The position numbers were made by a program, and so were the translations under genes. Shown piece by piece: positions 25,747 to 34,508 of a stretch of DNA of 64,000 nucleotides. How positions within the stretch are numbered: position 1 is the first letter of the stretch; the number at the start of each line of letters is the position of its first letter. Source of the stretch: an uncultured Prevotella sp. (GTDB lineage Bacteria > Bacteroidota > Bacteroidia > Bacteroidales > Bacteroidaceae); assembly GCA_900550365.1 (NCBI GenBank), contig URRR01000007.1, forward strand, positions 1 through 64,000, read 5' to 3'. The notes under the pieces were generated by a model. That model was not told the origin of the DNA, did no database searches, and saw only the letters and a list, made by a program, of their open reading frames with translations.

Positions 25747-26940
25747 ATGGACGAGAGATATGATTTTGCGTTGCGGTTGGACAGTGACCTCTGCACCGGC
25801 TGCGGAGCATGCGCCGCTAACTGCGCGTTCGGCGCGATAAAGATGGCTGACTACCCGGAGATTGACCCCTATCAGTGCCGCCTGTGCGGTACATGTGTCA
25901 ACGAATGTCCCGCAGGTGCGCTGTCAATGGCTGACGAAGAGCATGCACATCAGGCATCAGATAACGGCGGAATATTTGTGCTGGCCGAGACAGAGCACGG
26001 CATGATAGCACCTGTCACGTTAGAGCTGCTTGGCAAGGCGACAGAGCTTTCAGCCGCGTCAGGGCAGCGGGTTGAGGCTATATTGGCAGGCTGCGGAGTG
26101 GCACATCTGGCTGACCGGCTGACCGCTTACGGCGCAGCGCGCGTGCATCTGATTGAGTCTGACGCCCTCTCAGCGTACATTGAGGAGAATTATGCCACTG
26201 CAATAGCTTCGGTTGTTGAGAACCTGCGTCCCTCGGTGCTGCTTGTCGGCGCTACGATAAAGGGCAGGGGCTTGTCTGCCCGTCTCGCCTCAATGCTGCA
26301 TACCGGTCTTACGGCAGACTGTACTGACCTTGCCTTTGACGCGGAAACGGGGCTGCTGAGACAGATACGGCCGGCTTTCGGTGGTAATCTTATGGCCACA
26401 ATCGTTACGCCTGATCATCGTCCGCAGATGGCTTCGGTGCATCCGGGCGTGATGAAGGCGCTTGAGTGTGACCAAAGCCGTAAGGGCGAAGTAGTAGTTC
26501 ATGACCTTTCATGCTTTAAGGCAGACCCGCGTGTGGTGCAGTTGGCGCAGACAGTCAAGTCAGCCTGCGGCAACCGCCTGGCTGACAGCCGCATTGTGGT
26601 AGGCATAGGGCGTGGAGTGAAGAGCCTCGACACAGTCAACGCCATAACAAGATGGGCCGAGAGTGTGGGCGCGGCGGTGGCAGGTTCGCGCGCGGCGGTG
26701 GAGTGCGGACTGATAGATGCTTCCCGTCAGGTAGGGCAGACAGGCCAGACTATCTCGCCGGATGTGTATATCGCCATAGGCATAAGCGGCCAGATACAGC
26801 ACACTGCGGCCATAACGGGAGCAAAGAAGATAATCGCGGTAAATCCCGACGGTAACGCGCCTATATTCAGTATGGCTGATTATGGTTGGGTGGCAACGGC
26901 TGAAGAGGCTGTGCCGGTGCTTTGTGGAATTAGATTTTAA
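25747..26940 (+). CDS. etfA: Electron transfer flavoprotein subunit alpha with N-terminal 2[4Fe-4S] ferredoxin domain
   Basis: 397 residues from the ATG at 25747; upstream codons are rejected. Residues 16-60 hold two cluster motifs (CTGCGACAANC and CRLCGTCVNEC). The ETF alpha N-domain follows, then the C-terminal FAD domain with VGIGRGVKSLD, GSRAAVECGLID, the GQTGQTISPDVYIAIGISG loop and AVNPDGNAPIF. The extra ferredoxin domain is known from ETFs linked to caffeyl-CoA reductase or lactate dehydrogenase in anaerobes. Here no acyl-CoA dehydrogenase gene follows; a porin gene begins 5 bp later. Confidence 0.93.
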   Translation: MDERYDFALRLDSDLCTGCGACAANCAFGAIKMADYPEIDPYQCRLCGTCVNECPAGALSMADEEHAHQASDNGGIFVLAETEHGMIAPVTLELLGKATELSAASGQRVEAILAGCGVAHLADRLTAYGAARVHLIESDALSAYIEENYATAIASVVENLRPSVLLVGATIKGRGLSARLASMLHTGLTADCTDLAFDAETGLLRQIRPAFGGNLMATIVTPDHRPQMASVHPGVMKALECDQSRKGEVVVHDLSCFKADPRVVQLAQTVKSACGNRLADSRIVVGIGRGVKSLDTVNAITRWAESVGAAVAGSRAAVECGLIDASRQVGQTGQTISPDVYIAIGISGQIQHTAAITGAKKIIAVNPDGNAPIFSMADYGWVATAEEAVPVLCGIRF

Positions 26941-26944
26941 GGCC

Positions 26945-28072
26945 ATGGCAGTGTTAAGACATACCATCCTGGCCCTTGTACTGACAGCGTGTACGGCGGC
27001 GCCGGCTGCCGACACGCTTAAGGTAAAGTTCCGCTCGCGTGCCCTGCTCGACGCTACGGCTACTGATTACGGCAAGGAAGATGTGCAGGGATATTACCGC
27101 TTGGACGATTTCCGTGTAGGTTTCAAGGCCACGTACGGCCATTATGAGCTGAAGACCGACATCGGTCTGGGCGGCGGCAAGGTGGCCGTGAAGGATCTGC
27201 TGCTCAACTATCACTTCAAGCATGGCGTGCTCTCGTTCGGCAACGGCTATGAGCCTTTTTCCATGGATATGCTCATCAGCACCGTCGACATGCGCTTCAA
27301 TCAGTCTGCCGCGTCGTGTCTCGCCTTTACAAACAGCCGCAAGCTCGGTCTTACGTATCATCATCACACCGACCATTGGTATCTTGCCACCGGCCTGTAC
27401 ACCAATAATGACATCAACAAACTTGGCGACGACAAGAAAAACTCGCTTGTTTCCACCACGCGCGTTGTATGGCGCGACATGGACAAGAACAGTAAGCGGC
27501 TGATACATTTCGGCGGAGCGTTCTCTTACAGAACACGTGACGTAAATAAAGACAAGCCCAGCGGCACGGTGAGCAGTGCCGGGGTAACGGCCATGCTGCC
27601 TGCCTCGATGCTTGAGGCGGAAATCACAGACATGGGCAGCGAGGTGAAAGGACTTGTAGAAGCTCTGTACACATCACGTAAAGTGCTGCTTCAGGGCGAG
27701 TATTTTGTTGACCGCATGAACCGTAGAGGCGGCCTTCCGGCCTATATCGCGCATGGAGGCTACGTTCAGGGCAGCTGGCTAATAAGCGGAGAGGGCTTTG
27801 AATATGATGCCATGTACGGCATTCCGGGGCGTCCGTCATCGCCAAAGGCTGTAGAACTGACGGCCCGCTTTAATTATACCGACATGAACCATAAAGACAG
27901 CGGAATAACGGGCGGCGAGGAGAAAGACCTGTCTCTTGGCGTCAACTGGTATCTCAACAAGTATATCGGACTGAAGCTTAACGGCAGTTATGTATGGGTC
28001 GGCGACCATTGCAACAGCTTTTACAACAAGGATTTATTCCTCGTGCAGGCAAGAATACAATACGTTTTTTGA
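26945..28072 (+). CDS. OprO/OprP-type phosphate-selective porin family protein
   Basis: 375 residues from the ATG at 26945, giving a signal peptide (MAVLRHTILALVLTACTAA). The mature protein has beta-strand alternation: YYRLDDFRVGFKATYGHYEL, LLLNYHFKHGVLSFGNGYEP, LSLGVNWYLNKYIGLKLNGS, ending in QARIQYVF with a terminal Phe. This fits the Bacteroidota porin O/P family. It starts 5 bp after etfA, so it must be co-transcribed, an unusual pairing. It may supply the substrate of the upstream redox enzymes; the solute is unknown. Confidence 0.82.
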   Translation: MAVLRHTILALVLTACTAAPAADTLKVKFRSRALLDATATDYGKEDVQGYYRLDDFRVGFKATYGHYELKTDIGLGGGKVAVKDLLLNYHFKHGVLSFGNGYEPFSMDMLISTVDMRFNQSAASCLAFTNSRKLGLTYHHHTDHWYLATGLYTNNDINKLGDDKKNSLVSTTRVVWRDMDKNSKRLIHFGGAFSYRTRDVNKDKPSGTVSSAGVTAMLPASMLEAEITDMGSEVKGLVEALYTSRKVLLQGEYFVDRMNRRGGLPAYIAHGGYVQGSWLISGEGFEYDAMYGIPGRPSSPKAVELTARFNYTDMNHKDSGITGGEEKDLSLGVNWYLNKYIGLKLNGSYVWVGDHCNSFYNKDLFLVQARIQYVF

Positions 28073-28124
28073 TAAAAAACATTTAAAAGCTGCGCCCGTG
28101 GCGGTTTTTCATCCGTTTATTGTG

Positions 28125-28132
28125 TATCTTTG
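28125..28132 (+). promoter_or_regulatory. -7 element before the orphan HTH gene
   Basis: TATCTTTG, 27 bp before the start codon; the -33 region is only T-rich. Confidence 0.55.
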
Positions 28133-28158
28133 TAAAGAGAACGGATATTCTGCGTAAA

Positions 28159-29049
28159 ATGGACAGACTTGAAATGCTATATGGACGGTTGATGAGGCTG
28201 CGTGCGGCAGGCGTTAAGATGAAGGACATAGCACATGCGGCAGGTCTACCCTCAAGCGTGTTGTCTTCATTATATTCATCGGTGTTGCCGGCTTATTTGG
28301 CTCTTTTGGCTGAGGGAACAGCGCCTGAGGAAGCTCTTGACACTGCAATCCGCAACGTCTCCAACATATCAAGGCATCGCCTTATCAGCAGTATTGACGG
28401 TTTGGATGCAGGCATATCAGGCATTGAGGCGGCGTTGGACAAATCACATGACACCTCTTCCTCAATGCTTGCAGGCCTTGTCTCGGCCGCCGGCAGATAT
28501 CTCCGTGAGTCGCAGGCTTACGCCGGGCTGTACACCGGTTACAGCTTTTCGGCACATCCCGGTTGTATGAAAGCCGAGCCATACATGATAACACGTGCGG
28601 CCGAAGGAGACACGGCTCAGCGTGCATACAGCCGTAATGTTGACGGAAACAGCATTGAGGGCACGTGTATTTTCTCTCCTTATCAGACCGGTTATATGCT
28701 TTTTAATGAACACCGGAACATGCAGTTTGCCCTGAAAACCGTCTATCTGCGTCTTCCGGTGATGAGTTTTCCACATTATATAAAAGGTATATATCTCACC
28801 CATGATTATAATTGTAATCCCATAGCGCGGCGTATAATCCTTGTGCGGGAGGGTGATGAAATACCTTTTGACGATTTTCAGCGTCTTGAGGCACGTGTCA
28901 TTGCAGAGGAAGACTTGACCGGTGACCTCAAGGCTTATTATGATTATACCTGTCAGCGGGGCGACATCGTGCGTAGTATGATATTTACTTCGCCAGGAAA
29001 AGGCGTTGAAGACCTGCTGAGAGAGAAAGACATTCTTGACAGAATGTAA
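28159..29049 (+). CDS. Protein with N-terminal helix-turn-helix-like region, unknown function
   Basis: 296 residues from the ATG at 28159 (MDRLEMLYGRLMRLRAAGVK), the start that follows the promoter. Residues about 10-45 (GVKMKDIAHAAGLPSSVLSSLY) resemble a small HTH. A helical part follows to about 130, then a beta-rich domain of about 150 residues containing NSIEGTCIFSPYQTGYMLFN and YIKGIYLTHDYNCNPIARRI. I do not recognise the family. It is monocistronic and has no transmembrane segment. A cytosolic regulator that senses a ligand is a guess only. Confidence 0.75.
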   Translation: MDRLEMLYGRLMRLRAAGVKMKDIAHAAGLPSSVLSSLYSSVLPAYLALLAEGTAPEEALDTAIRNVSNISRHRLISSIDGLDAGISGIEAALDKSHDTSSSMLAGLVSAAGRYLRESQAYAGLYTGYSFSAHPGCMKAEPYMITRAAEGDTAQRAYSRNVDGNSIEGTCIFSPYQTGYMLFNEHRNMQFALKTVYLRLPVMSFPHYIKGIYLTHDYNCNPIARRIILVREGDEIPFDDFQRLEARVIAEEDLTGDLKAYYDYTCQRGDIVRSMIFTSPGKGVEDLLREKDILDRM

Positions 29050-29130
29050 GTAATCAACAAATTGCGTTGTTGCTGACAGCCGGCTTAATCGTTCAAAGCC
29101 GTCACGCCGTAAAAATATTTCCGCTATTTC

Positions 29131-29161
29131 TTGCGTTAACGGATAAAAAGCGTTATCTTCG
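29131..29161 (+). promoter_or_regulatory. Promoter of nfeD
   Basis: TTG (29131-29133), 20 bp, TATCTTCG (29154-29161; one mismatch to TAnnTTTG), 24 bp before the start. Confidence 0.6.
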
Positions 29162-29184
29162 CAAATAAATAAAACGGAACAACA

Positions 29185-29634
29185 ATGATTGATTATTTTG
29201 CGGCTAACTTGTGGCAACTGTGGGTATTGATAACTGTCCTTTGCCTTATTCTTGAGCTGACCTCGGGCGACCTTTTCATTCTTTGTTTCTCAATCGGAGC
29301 ATTGGTTACGGCCGTGATATCAGCCATTGGTCTTGGCTTCTATGGCCAGCTGGCGGTGTTTGTGGTAGCCTCGGTGTTGTCAATCTTCTTCGTCAGACCT
29401 TCATTGGTGAAGCGTCTGCACGGGCGTAAGAAAGAGCGGTTGAGCAACGCTGATGCTCTTATGGGCCGCATCGGACGCGTCAGCGAGGCCATCGAGAAGG
29501 ACGGTTACGGCCGCGTTGCCATTGACGGTGACGACTGGAAAGCTGTCTCTGCGGACGGTTCTTACGTGCCGTTAGGGCAGAATGTCCGTGTTGTAGGCCG
29601 TGAAAGCATTATAATAACGGTGGAGAAGGCATAG
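29185..29634 (+). CDS. nfeD: NfeD family membrane protein
   Basis: 149 residues, short NfeD1b type. Transmembrane segments (about 8-80, LWVLITVLCLILELTSGDLF, IGALVTAVISAIGLGFYG) are followed by an OB-fold with GRIGRVSEAIEKDGYGRVAI and SYVPLGQNVRVVGRE. Such proteins pair with SPFH/stomatin proteins in membrane microdomains, and a stomatin-like gene lies 180 bp downstream. Confidence 0.9.
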   Translation: MIDYFAANLWQLWVLITVLCLILELTSGDLFILCFSIGALVTAVISAIGLGFYGQLAVFVVASVLSIFFVRPSLVKRLHGRKKERLSNADALMGRIGRVSEAIEKDGYGRVAIDGDDWKAVSADGSYVPLGQNVRVVGRESIIITVEKA

Positions 29635-29639
29635 CTAAA

Positions 29640-29800
29640 TGTAAAGTGAAGAGTGAAAAGTGATAAATCCATATGTCTTAAGAGGGTAGAGAATTTAAAG
29701 AAGTTATCACGCCCTACGGACGTTAGAAGTTATAGCCAAATGCTTTGTTTTCTCACCCTTTCACCTTCAGACCTTCAAACCTGATAATCCCGAAACCTCA
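29640..29800. repeat. Composite intergenic repeat, inverted copy between nfeD and the SPFH gene
   Basis: Contains GTGAAGAGTGAAAAGTG (about 29646-29662), GAATTTAAAGAAGTTATCAC (29690), GCCCTACGGACGTTAGAAGT and CCAAATGCTTTG. Read on the minus strand it is the same CTTCTAACG...GATAACTTC module as elsewhere, with CGTCCGTAGGGCG in place of CGAGCGAAGCGAG. Confidence 0.68.
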
Positions 29801-29815
29801 AAACCCCAAATCAAT

Positions 29816-30769
29816 ATGAACATTATCATTTACGTTTTGATTGCTCTCATTATCTGCGCAATCGTGTTATTGAAGAAAAGTCTTGTCATTATACCCCAGT
29901 CTGAGACTAAAATCATTGAGCGTCTGGGTAAATATTATGCAACGTTGAAGCCCGGAATAAACATCATCATTCCGTTTATTGACCGTGCGAAGGAGATTGT
30001 CGCCATACGCAGAGGCCGCTACGTGTACACAAACTCAATCGATCTGCGTGAACAGGTGTATGACTTTGACAAGCAGAACGTCATCACCAAGGATAACGTT
30101 CAGACCCAGATAAACGCTCTGTTGTACTTTCAGATAGTAGACCCGTTCAAGGCTGTTTACGAGATTAGCAACCTTCCCAACGCCATTGAGAAGCTGACGC
30201 AGACAACGCTGCGTAACATCATAGGTGAGCTGGAGCTTGACCAGACGCTCACTTCGCGTGACACTATCAACACAAAGCTGCGCGCCGTGCTCGACGACGC
30301 CACCAACAAGTGGGGCATAAAGGTGAACCGCGTTGAGCTTCAGGACATTACCCCGCCAGAAAGTGTTCTCCAGGCTATGGAGAAACAGATGCAGGCAGAG
30401 CGTAACAAGCGCGCCACCATTCTGACGAGTGAGGGCGAGAAGGCTGCCGCCATATTGAAGTCGGAGGGTGAGAAGACCGCCATTATCAACAAGGCTGAGG
30501 CCGACAAGCAGATGGCTATACTTAATGCTGAGGGCGAGGCACAGGCCCGCATACGGAAGGCTGAGGCCGAGGCGATAGCCATTGAGAAGATAACCGAGGC
30601 CGTAGGCAAGAGCACTAATCCCGCCAACTACCTGCTTGCGCAGAAGTATATCAAGATGCTGGAAGACGTGGCTACGGGCGATAAGACCAAGACTGTCTAT
30701 CTGCCGTATGAAGCCACCAACCTTATGGGCAGCATAGGCGGCATCAAGGAACTGTTTAAAGGTGAATGA
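29816..30769 (+). CDS. SPFH/stomatin-like (band 7) membrane protein
   Basis: 317 residues. One N-terminal membrane segment (IIIYVLIALIICAIVLLK) is followed by the SPFH domain: IIPQSETKIIERLGKYY, GINIIIPFIDRAKEIV, DNVQTQINALLYFQIVDPFK, LRNIIGELELDQTLTSRD and VNRVELQDITPPESV. A long Ala/Glu/Lys coiled coil (about 200-270) with repeated EGEK and KAEA words comes next. QmcA-type. It forms membrane scaffolds with NfeD. Confidence 0.92.
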   Translation: MNIIIYVLIALIICAIVLLKKSLVIIPQSETKIIERLGKYYATLKPGINIIIPFIDRAKEIVAIRRGRYVYTNSIDLREQVYDFDKQNVITKDNVQTQINALLYFQIVDPFKAVYEISNLPNAIEKLTQTTLRNIIGELELDQTLTSRDTINTKLRAVLDDATNKWGIKVNRVELQDITPPESVLQAMEKQMQAERNKRATILTSEGEKAAAILKSEGEKTAIINKAEADKQMAILNAEGEAQARIRKAEAEAIAIEKITEAVGKSTNPANYLLAQKYIKMLEDVATGDKTKTVYLPYEATNLMGSIGGIKELFKGE

Positions 30770-30812
30770 TTGTATCGTGAAGCAATGCTTCTTTAAATTC
30801 ATTTAATAAGAA

Positions 30813-31910
30813 ATGTTGAATATTTGTATCGTAGCCGGCGCGCGCCCTAACTTCATAAAGGTGGCGCCGCTGGTGCGTGTTGTCGTAAAGGCAAAGGCCG
30901 AAGGGCATGCCGTTGATTACCGTCTGGTGTATGCCGGGGCAGAGAATGACCCCACGCTTGAGCCTTCGCTGTTTGAGGATCTTGGCATACAGCGCCCTGA
31001 TGTTTATCTTGGTGTTGATTGTGTCAATCTGAACGAACTGACTGGAAGGGTGATGTCAGAGTTTGAGAAGTATCTTGACGCAAACCCGACTGACGTCGTT
31101 ATCGTCGTTGACGATCTCGCCTCGACCATGGCTGTTGCCATAGTGACGAAGAAACACGGCGTAACCTTGGCACATCTCGTGGCCGGAACGCGCTCGTTTG
31201 ACATCAATATGCCCAAGGAAATCAACCGCCTTGTCATCGACGGACTGTCTGATTTGCTCTTCACTGCCGGCATGGGAAGCACCAGTACGGCAACACGTGA
31301 GGGCGCGGAGCTGTCACATGTCTACATGGTGGGCAACATATTGATGGACACGTTGCGCTTTAACCGCACGCGCCTTGTACGTCCTTCGCTGCTTGACAAG
31401 TGCGGACTGAAGGAACATGAGTATATCGTTTTCACGTTGAACCGCAAGGCTCTGCTTGCCGACAAGGATAATCTCGGCCGCATGCTCGACGCTCTTTGCA
31501 CATCGGCCGACGGTGTAAGGATAATAGCTCCGCTGCGCAATGCGGCCGGGGAGGTGGTTGCCCCGCTCGTGAAAGGCTATGACAACTTCATCATTACGTC
31601 GCCGCTTTCATACTTAGAGTTCGGCTATCTTACGGCCAATGCCAAGGGAATAGTGACCGATTCGGGCAATGTTGCCGAGGAAGCAACGTTCAACGGTGTG
31701 CCGTGCATCACGCTCAACAGCTATACTGAGCATATAGAGACGGTGAAGTATGGCTCAAACGTTCTCGTAGGAGAGGATGCCGGAAAGCTGGCAGATGCCG
31801 TAACCGACATGGTCAGGGGGCAATGGAAGCAGTGCTCGCTGCCCGACCGCTGGGACGGACGCACGGCAGAGCGCATCCTGCAGATACTTGTTGACCTGAA
31901 GAAGGATTAG
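30813..31910 (+). CDS. UDP-GlcNAc 2-epimerase-family homologue with altered active site
   Basis: 365 residues with the two-domain GT-B epimerase layout (CIVAGARPNFIKVAPLVRV at the N-terminus, TDSGNVAEEATFNGVPCITL near the C-terminus). Key positions differ from active WecB-type enzymes: HVEAGLR is HLVAGTR (Val123 for Glu), PEEANR is PKEINR (Lys135 for Glu), HRREN is LNRKA (Asn210 for His), and DSGG is DSGN. It therefore folds like an epimerase but probably has lost or changed activity. It follows the SPFH gene by 43 bp and precedes an SDR gene by 39 bp; no polysaccharide genes are near. The open frame is intact. Confidence 0.8.
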   Translation: MLNICIVAGARPNFIKVAPLVRVVVKAKAEGHAVDYRLVYAGAENDPTLEPSLFEDLGIQRPDVYLGVDCVNLNELTGRVMSEFEKYLDANPTDVVIVVDDLASTMAVAIVTKKHGVTLAHLVAGTRSFDINMPKEINRLVIDGLSDLLFTAGMGSTSTATREGAELSHVYMVGNILMDTLRFNRTRLVRPSLLDKCGLKEHEYIVFTLNRKALLADKDNLGRMLDALCTSADGVRIIAPLRNAAGEVVAPLVKGYDNFIITSPLSYLEFGYLTANAKGIVTDSGNVAEEATFNGVPCITLNSYTEHIETVKYGSNVLVGEDAGKLADAVTDMVRGQWKQCSLPDRWDGRTAERILQILVDLKKD

Positions 31911-31949
31911 TGATGTAAGTGAGAAAGAAGTAAGTAACAATATAAAATA

Positions 31950-32732
31950 ATGGAAAGAAAAATAGCATTGATTACCGGCGCTACGAGCGGTATAGGCGAA
32001 GCATGCGCCAGGAAGTTTGCCGAAGGAGGATATGACCTTATTCTCACGGGACGCAACGCTGATAAGCTGGCTGCCGTTGAGCAGCAGGCAAGGCAGCGCG
32101 GAGCCGACGTTCTGCCGTTGACGTTTGACGTGCGCGACCGTAAGGCGGCAACGGCAGCCGTAGAGTCGCTTACCGGCAAGTGGGCTGTCATCGATGTATT
32201 GATTAACAATGCCGGTCTTGCGCTTGGACTGGATAAGGAATATGAGGGCAACATGGACGACTGGGAGACGATGATTGACACCAATATAAAGGGCCTGTTG
32301 ACGATGACCCGTCTCGTTGTTCCCCGTATGGTGGAGCGCAACAAGGGGCACGTGATAAACATAGGTTCGGTTGCGGGCGACGCCGCTTACGCCGGAGGCA
32401 ATGTCTATTGTGCCACGAAGGCAGCCGTGAAGGCTATCACCGACGGTCTGCGCATCGACGTCGCGCATACGGCAGTACGCGTAACAAACATTAAGCCGGG
32501 ACTTGTCGAGACTAATTTCAGTGTCGTACGTTTTCACGGAAGCCAGGAACGGGCCGACAATGTGTATAAAGGCATACAGCCGTTGACGGGTGACGACATA
32601 GCCGATGTTACTCTTTATGCAGCCAATGCGCCTGAACATGTGCAGATAGCAGAGGTCCTCGTGCTCGCCACTCATCAGGCCAACGGTACCGTTATCGACC
32701 GGAATCCCGACAGAGTGGAGCATTTATCGTGA
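31950..32732 (+). CDS. Short-chain dehydrogenase/reductase (YdfG-like)
   Basis: 260 residues, classical SDR. The cofactor loop is ALITGATSGIGEACARKFAE, with NNAGLALG, the Ser of INIGSVAG and the YCATKAA catalytic Tyr/Lys. The RNADK after the second strand fits NADP preference. The closest look is E. coli YdfG and yeast 3-hydroxy acid dehydrogenases (RPGxVETNFS-like KPGLVETNFSVVRFHG). Substrate probably a 3-hydroxy acid such as serine or allo-threonine. It ends at a strong terminator. Confidence 0.9.
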   Translation: MERKIALITGATSGIGEACARKFAEGGYDLILTGRNADKLAAVEQQARQRGADVLPLTFDVRDRKAATAAVESLTGKWAVIDVLINNAGLALGLDKEYEGNMDDWETMIDTNIKGLLTMTRLVVPRMVERNKGHVINIGSVAGDAAYAGGNVYCATKAAVKAITDGLRIDVAHTAVRVTNIKPGLVETNFSVVRFHGSQERADNVYKGIQPLTGDDIADVTLYAANAPEHVQIAEVLVLATHQANGTVIDRNPDRVEHLS

Positions 32733-32744
32733 ATTAATGACCAA

Positions 32745-32791
32745 TAAAAGCAGGACGGGGAGATGTAAACGCATCTCCCCGTCCTGCTTTT
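32745..32791. terminator. Long bidirectional terminator
   Basis: TAAAAGCAGGACGGGGAGAT pairs with ATCTCCCCGTCCTGCTTTTA, about 20 bp, between the convergent SDR and endonuclease genes. Confidence 0.93.
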
Positions 32792-32808
32792 ATATTTGTC
32801 CTGTCAGT

Positions 32809-33825
32809 TTATTTTACAACGTATTTCTTATCCCCTACGATGTAGATACCTTTGCCGAGGCCGTCCGTGGCCTTGTCTTTTTCAATGCCGGAACGTACTT
32901 TTACGCCAGTTATCGTGTACACGTCAACCTCTGAAGGTTCTTTTGTAGGCACGACAACGGTTATTCCTGTCGAGTAGTTGTCATAGCTGAAGGCCACGTC
33001 TTTCATGTCTCCCCAAACATATTGCTCCAGTCCTGGATAGTCGACATACGGATTACGGTTGTGCTGGATGTCGTAAACAGCGTTGTTGCGGTCAATCTCT
33101 TTCTTGCTTACGGGGTCTTCCTCAGCCCAGCGCAGCAGCATATCCAATGCCCATGTGGTGAAGGCCGGATAAGCATTTCCTGCCAACATTTCGCTGCTCC
33201 AGGTTGTAACGTTATATTCACCTTCCTCATAACACGTTACCATGTAGAAATAAATGCGTGCGAAGTCGCCCTTATATTCATCGTTAGGCTCGAACACTGT
33301 GCCGCTGTATCCGGCTACAGAAGACGGTCCAAATTTACTAAAGCCTCCGACAGACGAATTTGTCGGCTTGTCAGTCTCGCCGAAAGGGTTATCTCCGCGC
33401 AGGCTGTTTACCCATTTGTCGGTCGGAACAATGTGCATTATGTCAGTGTACATAAGTGTCCTTTCATTATCTTTTCCGAACCAACTTTTGGGCATTGAGT
33501 GCTCACGGTTATAATATTGGTTTTCTTTACTGCCTTTACCTGTGTCTTGGTCGGTACCGAACGTGAAGTTAGTTATACCGGAATACATATCCCAAACCTT
33601 TCCATCCTCACGTACATCTGTTGTATAAAACGCCTTCCAGAGCTGGCTGTAGCTGAGTTGCGTATGTGGATTTATTATTTCGCCCATAGCCGTTTTCAGT
33701 GCCTGTCCTTTCTTTCCGTCGGCATCCTGATAGTAAGTGCCGGTGTTGTTAGGCCCTTGCGCGAACGTCAGCAGAGCAAAGCCCAGCAGCATCTGCAACG
33801 TTGTGATTCGTTTAAATATATTCAT
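32809..33825 (-). CDS. Secreted endonuclease I family protein with C-terminal sorting-type tail
   Basis: 338 residues from MNIFKRITTLQMLLG; an ATG 12 bp upstream is also possible. A signal peptide ends near LLTFA. The EndA/Bsn core contains YNREHSMPKSWF (catalytic His) and DIMHIVPTDKWVNSLRGDNPFGE (metal site). The last 70 residues (VYTITGVKVRSG, LGKGIYIVGDKKYVVK) look like the short beta-sandwich tail of type IX-secreted proteins in Prevotella-like bacteria. Likely an extracellular nuclease for nutrient or NET degradation. Confidence 0.88.
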   Translation of the reverse strand: MNIFKRITTLQMLLGFALLTFAQGPNNTGTYYQDADGKKGQALKTAMGEIINPHTQLSYSQLWKAFYTTDVREDGKVWDMYSGITNFTFGTDQDTGKGSKENQYYNREHSMPKSWFGKDNERTLMYTDIMHIVPTDKWVNSLRGDNPFGETDKPTNSSVGGFSKFGPSSVAGYSGTVFEPNDEYKGDFARIYFYMVTCYEEGEYNVTTWSSEMLAGNAYPAFTTWALDMLLRWAEEDPVSKKEIDRNNAVYDIQHNRNPYVDYPGLEQYVWGDMKDVAFSYDNYSTGITVVVPTKEPSEVDVYTITGVKVRSGIEKDKATDGLGKGIYIVGDKKYVVK

Positions 33826-33850
33826 AATTCCAGTCATTTAATTCTGTTTG

Positions 33851-33970
33851 TGTAACATATTGATATTCAGTGAGTTGCAAAAGGCCGTCTTTTAGCTTCC
33901 AAAAGACGGCCTTTTAGCTTGCGATTTGCCGTCTTTTGCAACGCGATTTGCCGTCTTTTAGAAAACGTCA
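33851..33970. repeat. Hairpin repeat cluster A4
   Basis: TAACATATTGATATTCAG, then a perfect 15-bp inverted pair AAAAGGCCGTCTTTT (33879-33893) / AAAAGACGGCCTTTT (33901-33915), and two ATTTGCCGTCTTTT units (about 33923 and 33945). It lies between the endonuclease and rhodanese genes, both read on the minus strand. Confidence 0.87.
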
Positions 33971-33998
33971 GGCCATGTCAGGTCTGTTCACCGTGTAT

Positions 33999-34388
33999 TC
34001 AGCGTGTCGTCGGCTTGCCCCTTTTCTGCCATTCAAGGATGCCGCCTTTAAGGTCAACCACCTTAAATCCTTTCTCTGTAAGCTGCTTGGCGGCGTCTGC
34101 GCTGCGCCGTCCGCTGCGGCAATATACGGCCACCGTCTTGCCCTTGTCAAGCTCATCGTCAGCCCGTTCGGCAAAGTCCGCCTGTTTTACGTCAATGTTC
34201 TTTATGTCTGATGAGGTTATATGGCCTGCCTCAAACTCATCCTTTGTGCGCACGTCTACCAGCTGAACGTTGTCTGCAGAAATGACTTTCTCAAATTCAT
34301 CAGCGTCTACGGTCTTGAATTTCTGCTGTCCGCAGCTGCACAGACAACCGGCAAACAGAGTCATTATGGATAATACCAGTTTATTCAT
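33999..34388 (-). CDS. Rhodanese-domain lipoprotein
   Basis: 129 residues from MNKLVLSIMTLFAGC; the lipobox is LFAGC or CLCSC. A single rhodanese domain follows with LVDVRTKDEFEAGHI and the active-site loop VYCRSGRRS (catalytic Cys). It is anchored in the periplasmic leaflet and probably handles sulfane sulfur. The -7 element TATCTTTG (34431-34438, minus) lies about 43 bp upstream. Confidence 0.9.
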   Translation of the reverse strand: MNKLVLSIMTLFAGCLCSCGQQKFKTVDADEFEKVISADNVQLVDVRTKDEFEAGHITSSDIKNIDVKQADFAERADDELDKGKTVAVYCRSGRRSADAAKQLTEKGFKVVDLKGGILEWQKRGKPTTR

Positions 34389-34508
34389 AATAAGCATGTA
34401 ATTTAGCGTTATACGTAATCTTTAATGATGCAAAGATACGTTTTTTGGGCTAATGAAACGAAAAACACATGGTTTTTCGTTGTTTTTCATATATATGAAA
34501 CAGCTTTT

